Below, piece by piece: positions 11,966 through 20,016 of a DNA stretch of 64,000 nucleotides. Under the pieces are notes generated by a model. The model was not told the origin of the DNA. It was given only the letters and a program-made list of their open reading frames with translations, and did not search any database. The stretch is from Arthrobacter cheniae (lineage in GTDB: Bacteria; Actinomycetota; Actinomycetes; Actinomycetales; Micrococcaceae). Position numbers and translations under genes: made by a program. The DNA lies in NCBI RefSeq assembly GCF_003602275.1, contig NZ_QZVT01000011.1, positions 1 through 64,000 on the forward strand, in the 5' to 3' direction. How positions within the stretch are numbered: position 1 is the stretch's first letter; each line of letters starts with the position of its first letter.

Positions 11966-12021
11966 TCTCCCGCCCTACGACACCGGACCTGTACACTTAG
12001 GTGTTTGCCCGACCGACCCCA

Positions 12022-12047
12022 GGAACATCCCGGGGGCAGCCGGTGTT
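12022..12047 (+). promoter_or_regulatory. SigR/SigH-type ECF promoter of rbpA
   Basis: GGAAC (-35) and GTT (-10) are separated by exactly 18 bases, matching the GGAAT/C-N18-GTT consensus known for Streptomyces SigR and mycobacterial SigH. It lies about 140 bp before rbpA, which is known to be SigR-controlled in Streptomyces coelicolor. This implies a long 5' leader and induction by thiol-oxidative stress. Confidence 0.7.
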
Positions 12048-12185
12048 ATACAAAGGACTTCCCTCGCACCCGTGGGCGCGAGAGGTATCGCAGATGTCGG
12101 CAGGTACGAAGCACCGGCATCGGCGTCGAGAAACAGCGGCAACGACTCCTCGCCTCACGAGGGGCACGGTGACAAGGAGAACAAC

Positions 12186-12533
12186 ATGAGTGATCGCAGC
12201 CTGCGAGGCATGCGCCTCGGAGCGCAGTCGATGGAGACGGAATCCGGCGTCGAGCCTGCACCCCGTCAGAGGGTCGAATACCGCTGCGAGGACGGGGAGC
12301 GGGTCTTCGTGACCTTCTCGTCCGAGGCGGACATCCCTGCTACCTGGGTTTCCAAGACCGGCAAGGAAGCGCTCCTCGTCGACGGGGAGAAGCCCGACAC
12401 CTCCAATGACAAGCCCGTCCGGACACACTGGGACATGCTCCTCGAGCGTCGCTCGGTCGAGGAACTCGAGCAGATCCTGCAGGATCGCCTGACGATCCTG
12501 CGCGAGCGCCGCGGAGAGCGCCGCTCCGCCTAG
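12186..12533 (+). CDS. rbpA: RNA polymerase-binding protein RbpA
   Basis: This 115-residue transcription factor binds RNA polymerase with the principal sigma factor and stabilises open complexes. The N-terminal tail MSDRSLRGMRLGAQSMETE, the core beta domain (about 28-75) and the C-terminal sigma-interaction helix (VEELEQILQDRLTILRERR) are all present. The core has one Cys (YRCEDG), but the position that carries CxxC in zinc-binding RbpA reads WVSKTGKEA, so a bound zinc is unlikely. AAGGAGA precedes the ATG at good spacing. A SigR-type promoter lies upstream and a strong terminator follows. The convergent neighbour is ppm1, as in M. tuberculosis Rv2050/Rv2051c. Confidence 0.95.
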   Translation: MSDRSLRGMRLGAQSMETESGVEPAPRQRVEYRCEDGERVFVTFSSEADIPATWVSKTGKEALLVDGEKPDTSNDKPVRTHWDMLLERRSVEELEQILQDRLTILRERRGERRSA

Positions 12534-12550
12534 CACTATGAGCTGACATG

Positions 12551-12583
12551 GAAAAGGCACTCGCTGGTAGCGGGTGCCTTTTT
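12551..12583. terminator. Bidirectional intrinsic terminator between rbpA and ppm1
   Basis: An A-rich/T-rich hairpin with a stem of about 13 bp (AAAAGGCAC and GTGCCTTTT arms, loop near 12566-12568) ends in TTTTT on the plus strand and has A's on the other flank. It serves both convergent genes. Confidence 0.9.
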
Positions 12584-12599
12584 CGTGGTTCGGGAACGG

Positions 12600-13325
12600 T
12601 CAGGGACGCCCGATCAGCTTGTTCCAGCGGGCTGCCAGACCCCAGCGGGTGACGTTGGCGATCGCTTCGAATACGATGTTGCCGCTCATCTTGGACGCCC
12701 CCAATTCACGCTCCACGAAGGTGATGGGCACTTCGACGATGGTGAGGCCGAGTCGGGCTACCCGGAAGGTCATGTCGACCTGGAAACCGTATCCGACCGA
12801 CGCGACGGCGGACAGGTCGAGCGCCTCGAGGGTCGAGCGGCGGAAGGCCCGGAAGCCCGCGGTGACGTCGCGGACCGGCAGTCCCAGCAGGAGGCGCGAA
12901 TACGTGCTGCCTGCGCGGGACAGGAGCTTCCTGTGCGCGGGCCAGTTCACGACGCTGCCGCCGCTCACCCACCGGCTCCCGATCACCAGGTCCGCGCGGT
13001 CCACGGCGTCGAGGAGGCTCTGCAGTTGCTCCGGCCTGTGGGAACCATCGGCGTCCATCTCGACCAGGACGTCGTAATCGCGCTCGAGTGCCCAGCGGAA
13101 CCCCGCGATGTAGGCGGCGCCCAGGCCCGCCTTGCCGAGACGGTGCAGTACATGGACCTGATCGTCGGCTGCGGCAGCCCGATCGGCGAGCTCGCCTGTT
13201 CCGTCGGGGCTGTTGTCATCGACGATGAGGACGTCCGACGCCGGTACTGCGGCACGCAGACGCGCGAGGGTCAGCGGGAGTGACTCGATCTCGTTGAAGG
13301 TGGGGATGATCGTGACGACTCGCAC
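12600..13325 (-). CDS. ppm1: Polyprenol-monophosphate mannosyltransferase (Ppm1/DPM1-type GT2)
   Basis: A family-2 glycosyltransferase expected to transfer mannose from GDP-mannose to polyprenyl phosphate at the inner membrane face, making the donor for lipoglycans and protein O-mannosylation. Visible motifs are the N-terminal IIPTFNE, DDNSPDGTG, the catalytic EMDADGSH (DxD), GSRWVSGG and the family block RDVTAGFRAFRR. No membrane helix follows, so it is the stand-alone catalytic domain (241 residues). I chose GTG 13325 because GGAAAGG precedes it; ATG 13343 would add six residues. Placement beside rbpA matches M. tuberculosis. Confidence 0.85.
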   Translation of the reverse strand: MRVVTIIPTFNEIESLPLTLARLRAAVPASDVLIVDDNSPDGTGELADRAAAADDQVHVLHRLGKAGLGAAYIAGFRWALERDYDVLVEMDADGSHRPEQLQSLLDAVDRADLVIGSRWVSGGSVVNWPAHRKLLSRAGSTYSRLLLGLPVRDVTAGFRAFRRSTLEALDLSAVASVGYGFQVDMTFRVARLGLTIVEVPITFVERELGASKMSGNIVFEAIANVTRWGLAARWNKLIGRP

Positions 13326-13756
13326 GCAGGTGGGCCTTTCCATCGATGATGCGCATCGCGCACGGACTGCTCCGCAGGCGGAGCCAGTTCGTAAGTATAG
13401 GCGACTGTCATGATCGCGCCGGAAGGATCCACCGAACCGGGTCCAGGGCAGATCCACACATCTTCGTACCGGTACCGACCCTGATGACGGCACTGTTCTC
13501 TATGATGCGTGGACCCGCCCCTGTGAGTGCCGGCTCCATCCAAGTGGCAACACGCGCCATTGAAGAAGGCCGATGCGTTGCGCTCGTAGAGACCGGCCAG
13601 GTTCCCTTCCGCAGAAGTTCTTCTAACCCGTAGGGCAAAAGCTTACGTGCTGTGGAGTACGTGTCAACGAAGCCCTGACCTGCGAAAACGTGCTTCGGTG
13701 CAGGTCAGACCATGGTCGCTCGCCCGCCGAAAAAACCTCGTGCAGGGTGCTTTCTG
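13326..13756. other. Gene-free interval between the amidohydrolase and ppm1
   Basis: I see no convincing coding region here. It contains a perfect 9-bp inverted repeat (CTGACCTGC at 13675-13683 and its complement at 13700-13708), placed where a terminator for the amidohydrolase would be, but without a T-run. On the minus strand TATACT at 13399-13394 resembles a -10 box and could drive ppm1; no -35 is evident. Confidence 0.5.
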
Positions 13757-15397
13757 CTACTCGTTCTGAAAGCCGTCCGCCGCGTACAATCGCTTCCCGT
13801 CATGAACGGTCTCCAGGCACAGCGGAGCGTTCTCCGTGTCCAGGGCGGGAAGCAGCGGCGTACCTGCACGCGGATCCGTGCTCCAGGATTGGACCCGGTT
13901 GTCCGGCGTCTGGACCATGAGCTCGTCGACCTTCCAGACGGCGAACGACGCCGGAGTGCCCGGGGCGAGCTGACCCATCATCGGACTGCGGCCGGACAGC
14001 CGCCAACTGGCCCTGGTGTGTGCGATGAAGGCAGCCCTGGCCGAGATATTCTCCGATGCAGTGCTGTGCCGGAGGCAGGCACGGACCGAGGCCCAGGGGT
14101 CGAGGGGCGTCACGGGGCTGTCCGACCCGAGCGCCACCAGGACGCCCGCGGACAGGAACGAGGCGAAGCGATTCATTCCACCGCTACGCTCCCCCAGGCG
14201 CTGGTGGTACAGGCCCCCGTCCACGCCCCACAGGGCATCGAAGACGGGCTGGCCGCTCACGGCGACGCCGAAGTGGACAAGGGAGGCGATCGCGGCGTCA
14301 TCGGCCAGCTCGACGTGCTCGAGGCGGTGACGCGCCCGTCGGACCTCCTCCACGCCGAGTTGCTGGGCGGTCCGCTCGAGACCGCGGAGGACGAGGTCGA
14401 GCCCGGCATCGCCGATGACGTGGAAGCCTGCCTGGACCCCCTCTTCGGTTGTCGCGAGCAGGTGCGCCGCGACCTCGTCGTCACTGAGGTAGAGCGTCCC
14501 CTGTGAGCCTGGATCGTCGCTGTAGGGCTCCCGGAGGGCTGCGGTCCGCGACCCGATCGATCCGTCGGCGTTGAGATCGCCGGCCAGGCCCGCAAGCCTT
14601 CCGCCGAACCCCTGCATCAGTTCGCGCACGCCGGCGCGGGAGGTGGTCAGCTCGGCCCAGTACGGGATCACTTCCGGCAACGGCAGCTCGTGGTTCGGCC
14701 CGTCGATGGACAGCAGCGTCTCGAGATCCTCTCGCGGGGCAATGTGAGGGGCCGCCATCTCCGTCAACGCGACATACCCACGGGAGGCGGCATGGAGGAG
14801 CGCAGCCTGCTGGTAGCTGCGGCGCTGGTCCACGGTCAGGCTGCGGGTAGCCTGCCGTGCTGCCTCGTGGGCCGCACGCACCACGAACCCGTCACTCCAG
14901 CCGTCGACGGCCGAGAGGCCCAGTCCCGCAGCCAGGGTGCCTGATACCACGGCCGAATGGATGTCTGCCCGCACGAGGTAGACGAGCGCGCCGTCGCCCG
15001 CCCGGTCCAGCTCGGCGGCGGTCGGCACGCGCTTCTCGGGCCACTGCGACTCGTCCCAGCCGAACCCGAGGATCGTCGAGGCCCCGGCTGCAGAGGCGGT
15101 CGACACAGCCCGGAGGAGCTCCTGCAACGAGCGGCAGGAGGTGAGGTCGAGCGATCCGAGCGCGATGCCCGTCTCCGTCGTATGGGTGTGCGCATCGACG
15201 AACCCCGGGGTGATCAGTGCACCGTCGAGATCGACGGTACGGACGTCAGGCCCGGTCAGGTTCGCGGCTGCGTGCTCCGTTCCCACCCACGCCACCGTCC
15301 CGCCGTCGACGAGCATCGCCGTGGCGAAGGGATCGGCGGGGCTGTAGACGGAGCCGTTGCGGTAGAGGACGGGGAGGGGGCGCTGGGACATGGGCAT
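13757..15397 (-). CDS. YtcJ-like metal-dependent amidohydrolase
   Basis: A 546-residue member of the amidohydrolase superfamily. The N-terminal beta sandwich leads to DGALITPGFVDAHTH, which carries the HxH metal ligands. Later blocks typical of YtcJ or N-substituted formamide deformylase relatives follow: GFGWDESQWP, FHVIGDAGLD, HRLEHVELADD and the metal Asp in ALGSDSPVTPLDPW. It hydrolyses an unidentified amide or cyclic substrate, probably in the cytosol. The second ATG, two codons in (15391), is an equally likely start; neither has a clear ribosome-binding site. Its stop is followed by a gene-free stretch. Confidence 0.85.
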   Translation of the reverse strand: MPMSQRPLPVLYRNGSVYSPADPFATAMLVDGGTVAWVGTEHAAANLTGPDVRTVDLDGALITPGFVDAHTHTTETGIALGSLDLTSCRSLQELLRAVSTASAAGASTILGFGWDESQWPEKRVPTAAELDRAGDGALVYLVRADIHSAVVSGTLAAGLGLSAVDGWSDGFVVRAAHEAARQATRSLTVDQRRSYQQAALLHAASRGYVALTEMAAPHIAPREDLETLLSIDGPNHELPLPEVIPYWAELTTSRAGVRELMQGFGGRLAGLAGDLNADGSIGSRTAALREPYSDDPGSQGTLYLSDDEVAAHLLATTEEGVQAGFHVIGDAGLDLVLRGLERTAQQLGVEEVRRARHRLEHVELADDAAIASLVHFGVAVSGQPVFDALWGVDGGLYHQRLGERSGGMNRFASFLSAGVLVALGSDSPVTPLDPWASVRACLRHSTASENISARAAFIAHTRASWRLSGRSPMMGQLAPGTPASFAVWKVDELMVQTPDNRVQSWSTDPRAGTPLLPALDTENAPLCLETVHDGKRLYAADGFQNE

Positions 15398-15462
15398 GGC
15401 TATGCTGGAAGACTTTCTGTGGAGGAGGTCAGGACATCGGCGGACCTGACCGGGAGAGGTAC

Positions 15463-18285
15463 CTATTCACTGATGTTCGAGTATGCCACCACGCCTCGAC
15501 GAACCAGCCTGATGGCCCGCACGCAGGTCTGCTGCAGCCCGCCGGGAAGGTCCGGTACCTTCGCCACCTGGTCGAGCAGGTCGATGACCTGTTTCGACCA
15601 CCGCACGAAGTCACCGGCAGCGAGCTCCGTCCCGCTCAGGGCGGCCTGCAGGGACCGGCCCTGGGCCCACTTGAACATGGGCCAGACCAGCGAGAGCTCG
15701 GGCTCGCTCGTGACGGGCAGCCTGTGCTGCTCCTCGACGTCGTTCAGTTGTGACCACTGGCGGATGATGGTCTCGGCCGACCCCTCCAGAGCTACGCTCG
15801 GCATCACCGGACGCACCCCGCGCTCCTCCCGCTTGGCCTGATACACCAGCACGGTGGTGATGGCCGCGAGCTCCGCGGCGTCGAGGTCGTCGAAGGCACC
15901 TGCCTCGATGCACAGGGCGATCAGCAGATCCTTCTCCCCGTAGATACGCCGGAGCTTCTGTCCGGTCGCGCTCACCATGACGGTGTCGCCGGTGTACTCC
16001 AGGTAGCCGTAGTGACCGAGGACCTCCGAGACGCGGTCGAACGTCTTCGCGATCGTGTTGGTGCGGCCGCGGATCTGACCGGCGAGCTTGTCCGTCTCAC
16101 GGCGCAGCTTCCACCATCGTTCAGCCCAGCGGGCATGCTGCTCCCGCTCACTGCAGCCGTGGCACGGATGGGCCCGCAGGCGACGACGGAGTTCGGTGAT
16201 GGCTCGCTCCTCCGCTGCGGCCGATGCCGAGTGCCCGGCGGCGACACGGTCCGCCCCCTGTCGCGGCGGTCTCTTGTCCTGGAGCGCGTTCCGGAGCGAT
16301 GACGTCAGGTCGCGCCGATCCTTCGGGCTCCGCGCGCTGAAATGCTTCGGGATGCGGATCCGGGAGAGGACCTCCACCGGTCCGTCGAGGTCATGGACGC
16401 CGACGCGGCGGATCTGCGTCTCGAGGGTCAGCACGGTCGGTCGTGGCTCCCGGGAGGTGTCGCTGTCCAGCACGACGGCGAAACCCTGTGTGCGGCCGCC
16501 GGGTACGTCGATGACGTCTCCTGGCCGCAGTGATTCGAGGGAGGACTCGGCAGCAGACCGCAGGGTACGGGACCTGTCGCGTGAGGCGCTCGATTCGAGC
16601 TCCGACAACTCCCGCCGCAGGTTCGCATACTCGCGGAAGTCGCCGAGGTGGCACGTCATCGACTTCTCGTAACCCTTCAGGGACTCCTCGCGGCTGCGGA
16701 CCTGCTTCGCCAGGCCGACGACGGACCTGTCGGCCTGGAACTGGGCGAAGGACGTCTCGAGGATCTCCCGCGACCGCTCCTGGCCGAACTGCGCCATGAG
16801 GTTGATGCTCATGTTGTAGGTGGGACGGAAGCTCGAGTTCAGGGGGTAGGTGCGGCGCGAAGCAAGTCCCGCGACTGCGCCGGGGTCCGTTCCGGGCTGC
16901 CAGAGCACGACGGCATGGCCCTCGACGTCGATCCCGCGACGTCCCGCGCGTCCCGTGAGCTGCGTGTACTCCCCCGCCGTGACATTCACGTGGGCCTCGC
17001 CATTGAACTTGTCGAGCTTCTCGAGCACGACGGTCCGCGCCGGCATGTTCACGCCGAGCGCGAGGGTCTCCGTCGCGAAGACGGCCTTGACCAGACCGGC
17101 GGCGAACAGGCGCTCGACGATCTCCTTGAAGGTCGGGAGCATACCGGCATGATGAGCCGTGAAGCCGCGGATGAGCCCCTCGCGCCAGGTCCAGAACCCG
17201 AGGATCTCGAGATCGTCCCGCGGGATGTCCGTCGTGGCGGAGTCGATGGTCTCGCTGATCTCGTCGCGTTCGTCCTCCGTGGTGAGCCACAGGCCTGCGT
17301 TCAGGCACTGTGTCACGGCGGCCTCGCAGCCCGCCCGGGAGAAGATGAACGTGATCGCCGGCAGGAGGTCCGCCCGATCCAGCGCGCTGATCACCTGGGG
17401 CCTCGTGGCCCGCCGGACGGCGGTCTGCTGCGGCGGGCCGCCCCGCCCGTTCCGTGACTTCCCGCGCCGCCCGCCGTCGCCCCAGTTCGCTCGCTGGTTG
17501 AGCCGGATCTCGTTGCTCGCGAGGTCGAGCAGTTCGGGATTCACCTCGTACTGATCGCGTGCTCCGACCTCGGATCCGGCCGGCGCGGCTTCGTCGAAGG
17601 CGATATCACCCGCGAACAGGTCGATCAGGCTGTGTCCGACCATGACGTGCTGCCAGAGCGGCACCGGTCGGTGTTCGGACACGACGACGTCCGTATCTCC
17701 ACGGACGGTATCGAGCCAGGCCCCGAACTCCTCGGCGTTGGACACCGTTGCGCTGAGGGACACCAGTTTGACCTCGGTGGGGAGGTGGATGATCACCTCT
17801 TCCCATACAGCACCACGGAAGCGGTCAGCGAGGTAGTGGACCTCGTCCATGACCACGTAGCCGAGATTGTCGAGGGCATCAGAATTGGCGTAGAGCATGT
17901 TCCGCAGAACCTCGGTGGTCATCACGATGACGTCCGCGTCCGGGTTGATGCTCGTGTCACCCGTCAACAGCCCCACGCGGTCGTTGCCGTGCACGGCCGC
18001 GAGTTCCGAATACTTCTGGTTGCTGAGGGCCTTGATCGGCGTGGTGTAGAAGGCCTTGAGTCCGCGCTGCAACGCCATGAAGACGGCGAACTCGCCGACG
18101 ACGGTCTTGCCCGCTCCGGTCGGCGCCGCGACGAGTACGCCCCGGCCCGCCTCGAGCGCGGTGCAGGCCTCCCGCTGGAATGGATCGAGCTCGAAGTCCA
18201 GCGTTCGCTCGAAGTGGGACAGCTGGGTCCGTGAGTGTTCCGTGCGGGCTTTTGCAGCTGCGTATCTCTCCGCGGGGGTGCTCAT
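15463..18285 (-). CDS. helY: HelY, Ski2/Mtr4-like DEAD/DEAH-box RNA helicase
   Basis: A 940-residue superfamily-2 helicase. Motif I is APTGAGKT, motif II is DEVH in VMDEVHYLADRFRG, motif III is SLSATVSN and motif VI lies in QLTGRAGRRGID. The long C-terminal part (about 600-940) is the Ski2-like helical domain. It is expected to unwind RNA in turnover or ribosome-related processes; the role in actinobacteria is not well defined. TAGGGT lies six bases before the ATG, so it is probably transcribed leaderless from its own promoter although it follows tatC on the same strand. The order tatA-tatC-helY matches mycobacteria. Confidence 0.95.
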   Translation of the reverse strand: MSTPAERYAAAKARTEHSRTQLSHFERTLDFELDPFQREACTALEAGRGVLVAAPTGAGKTVVGEFAVFMALQRGLKAFYTTPIKALSNQKYSELAAVHGNDRVGLLTGDTSINPDADVIVMTTEVLRNMLYANSDALDNLGYVVMDEVHYLADRFRGAVWEEVIIHLPTEVKLVSLSATVSNAEEFGAWLDTVRGDTDVVVSEHRPVPLWQHVMVGHSLIDLFAGDIAFDEAAPAGSEVGARDQYEVNPELLDLASNEIRLNQRANWGDGGRRGKSRNGRGGPPQQTAVRRATRPQVISALDRADLLPAITFIFSRAGCEAAVTQCLNAGLWLTTEDERDEISETIDSATTDIPRDDLEILGFWTWREGLIRGFTAHHAGMLPTFKEIVERLFAAGLVKAVFATETLALGVNMPARTVVLEKLDKFNGEAHVNVTAGEYTQLTGRAGRRGIDVEGHAVVLWQPGTDPGAVAGLASRRTYPLNSSFRPTYNMSINLMAQFGQERSREILETSFAQFQADRSVVGLAKQVRSREESLKGYEKSMTCHLGDFREYANLRRELSELESSASRDRSRTLRSAAESSLESLRPGDVIDVPGGRTQGFAVVLDSDTSREPRPTVLTLETQIRRVGVHDLDGPVEVLSRIRIPKHFSARSPKDRRDLTSSLRNALQDKRPPRQGADRVAAGHSASAAAEERAITELRRRLRAHPCHGCSEREQHARWAERWWKLRRETDKLAGQIRGRTNTIAKTFDRVSEVLGHYGYLEYTGDTVMVSATGQKLRRIYGEKDLLIALCIEAGAFDDLDAAELAAITTVLVYQAKREERGVRPVMPSVALEGSAETIIRQWSQLNDVEEQHRLPVTSEPELSLVWPMFKWAQGRSLQAALSGTELAAGDFVRWSKQVIDLLDQVAKVPDLPGGLQQTCVRAIRLVRRGVVAYSNISE

Positions 18286-18395
18286 CTTTCCACCCTAGAC
18301 GTTCGGTGGGACCGGGCGCCCCGTATACGCGCAGAGCGTGCGGCGGTGGATCATCCTTGCGGGAGGAGTGCCCACCGTGTCTTCGGACAGGGCGT

Positions 18396-19232
18396 CTAGA
18401 GGCTGTCGAGGGGTGTTGCGGTGTCGACCGTCGCTTCGACCTCCGCCTCGCGTGCAGCGGCACGCCGGGCCCGGCGTTTGTCGTTGAGCAGGCAGAGCCC
18501 GATGGCGACGAAGAACAGCAGCAGCAGCGGCACCGCGAGGTAGAACATGCTCAGCGCGTCACCACCCGGAGCGGCCATCGCCGCGAACAGGCACACGAGG
18601 AACACGGTGATCCGCCATGCCTTCAGGATCTGCCTGCCGGACACCAGTCCCACCGCATTGAGCCCGAACAAGATTACGGGGAGCAGGAACGCGACCCCGA
18701 ACGCCAACATCAGGCGCAGGACGAAGGCGAAGTACACGGAAACGCTGATGAGGTTGGAGAATTCGTCGGGTGTGAAGTCGGTCAGGACCCTCACCGCGTT
18801 CGGCAGGATCAGCCACGCGAGGTAGATGCCCATCAGGAACAGCGGCACGGCGACGGCGATGAAACCCAGAGCGATGCGGCGTTCCTTGGTCTTCAGCCCC
18901 GGAGTGATGAACGCCCACAGCTGGTACAGCCAGACCGGGCTCGAGATCACCACGCCCAGGAAGATCGCGACCTGGATCATCAGGTCGAACGGGGATGCCG
19001 CGGTGTCGAAGTTCAGGGAGGCGGTCCGGCCCTCCTGGTCGTTGATCGCGACGATCGGAGCGCCGAGCGCCTTCAGGACCGGGTCATAGAGGAAGAAGCC
19101 GCCCACGGTTGCGGCGAGGACGGCGATAGCGGACTTGAAAAGGCGGTTCCGCGCCTCGCGCAGGTGCTCCTTCAGGGCCATCCGCCCCTCGGGGTTACCC
19201 TTCCTGCGCGCACGGACCTTCGCGGGTGTCAC
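18396..19232 (-). CDS. tatC: Sec-independent protein translocase subunit TatC
   Basis: This 278-residue membrane protein recognises twin-arginine signal peptides. The cytoplasmic N-terminal block MALKEHLREARNRL and six hydrophobic helices are visible, with the conserved Glu after helix I region and the LPxVI-type segment FLLPVILFGLNAVG. The charged C-terminal tail is cytoplasmic. GTG 19232 follows tatA by 15 bp and has GGCGGAG upstream; ATG at 19181 is an alternative that begins exactly at the conserved block. Co-transcription with tatA is likely. Confidence 0.95.
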   Translation of the reverse strand: MTPAKVRARRKGNPEGRMALKEHLREARNRLFKSAIAVLAATVGGFFLYDPVLKALGAPIVAINDQEGRTASLNFDTAASPFDLMIQVAIFLGVVISSPVWLYQLWAFITPGLKTKERRIALGFIAVAVPLFLMGIYLAWLILPNAVRVLTDFTPDEFSNLISVSVYFAFVLRLMLAFGVAFLLPVILFGLNAVGLVSGRQILKAWRITVFLVCLFAAMAAPGGDALSMFYLAVPLLLLFFVAIGLCLLNDKRRARRAAAREAEVEATVDTATPLDSL

Positions 19233-19247
19233 GGGAGAGCGCTCCGC

Positions 19248-19619
19248 CTACAGCTTGGTGTTCGAGGTGCCGCTCTGCTGGGACGGTCCCGCCTGGGTAT
19301 GCCCCTCTGAGCGCCCATCGGGGTGCCCGTCGACGCTCCCCTTGCCCTGGTAGTGCGGGGGCTCTTGTCCGGGGTGCTGCCCGGGCGTCTGGAACGTGGG
19401 GTCGTACGTCGACGGCGCGGGGTTGTTGACCACCCTGCCCTCGACGGGAGCCGTATCGGACTCGGCGGTGTTGTTCTCGTCCTTCATCTGCTTCACCTCG
19501 GACTTGAAGATCCGCAGGGACTGACCGACGCTGCGGGCCAGGCCCGGGAGTTTCGGCGCTCCGAACAGAACGATCGCAAGAACGATGATGATGACGATGT
19601 GCCAGCCTTCGAGCCTCAT
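19248..19619 (-). CDS. tatA: Twin-arginine translocase pore subunit TatA
   Basis: One N-terminal membrane helix (HIVIIIVLAIVLFGAPKLPGLARSVG) leads into the typical FGxxKLP hinge and an amphipathic helix (SLRIFKSEVKQMKDE). The rest of the 123-residue protein is a polar, Pro-rich tail. It oligomerises to form the Tat channel with TatC. ATG 19619 is preferred over the upstream TTG because AGAGGA sits seven bases before it. Confidence 0.95.
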   Translation of the reverse strand: MRLEGWHIVIIIVLAIVLFGAPKLPGLARSVGQSLRIFKSEVKQMKDENNTAESDTAPVEGRVVNNPAPSTYDPTFQTPGQHPGQEPPHYQGKGSVDGHPDGRSEGHTQAGPSQQSGTSNTKL

Positions 19620-19656
19620 GCCCAATTCCTCTCGTTGATCCCCATCACAGTTTAGG

Positions 19657-20007
19657 TCACAGGTGGGGCATGTCCTGCAGGAGCTGCGGCTGTCCGCGCA
19701 GTACGCGCTTCCTGACCCGCCTGCTGCGACGATCGTCCAACCGACCCGTTTTCGCCTGCTCCCGGGCTACCCGAACATCCCTGGGGGCGGAGAACACGGC
19801 CGGTACGGCGATTCCTGGCACTCCCAGGGCTGACGTCGTGACGCCGTCGTCGGGCGGTACGTTCATCTCGAGCCGGTCCATGGCTTCCCCGAATTCACCC
19901 AGCGTTCGCATCCCGCGTCGGAAGACGCGGAAGCCGACCGCCACGAGGAAGATCACGCTGACGGCCACCAGCGCAACCCACAGCACGATCCACATCCACC
20001 ACAACAT
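19657..20007 (-). CDS. Small single-span membrane protein of unknown function
   Basis: The 116-residue product starts with a long membrane helix (about residues 3-25) followed by an amphipathic helix and a basic tail rich in Arg (about 85-105). No family is recognised. It lies between pafBC and tatA on the same strand. TAGACT six bases before the ATG overlaps the stop codon of pafBC, so it appears to have its own leaderless promoter inside the end of pafBC. Position next to tatA invites a link to export, but nothing in the sequence proves it. Confidence 0.7.
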   Translation of the reverse strand: MLWWMWIVLWVALVAVSVIFLVAVGFRVFRRGMRTLGEFGEAMDRLEMNVPPDDGVTTSALGVPGIAVPAVFSAPRDVRVAREQAKTGRLDDRRSRRVRKRVLRGQPQLLQDMPHL

Positions 20008-20016
20008 GGCTTCAGT

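Noticed and set aside
11865-12533. 222-residue version of RbpA
   Set aside because: The upstream 107 codons cross the end of the methyltransferase gene and its promoter; AAGGAGA places the start at 12186.
18180-19310. 376-codon plus-strand frame
   Set aside because: Lies over helY and tatC, whose motifs are unmistakable; its Gln/His-rich translation is typical antisense.
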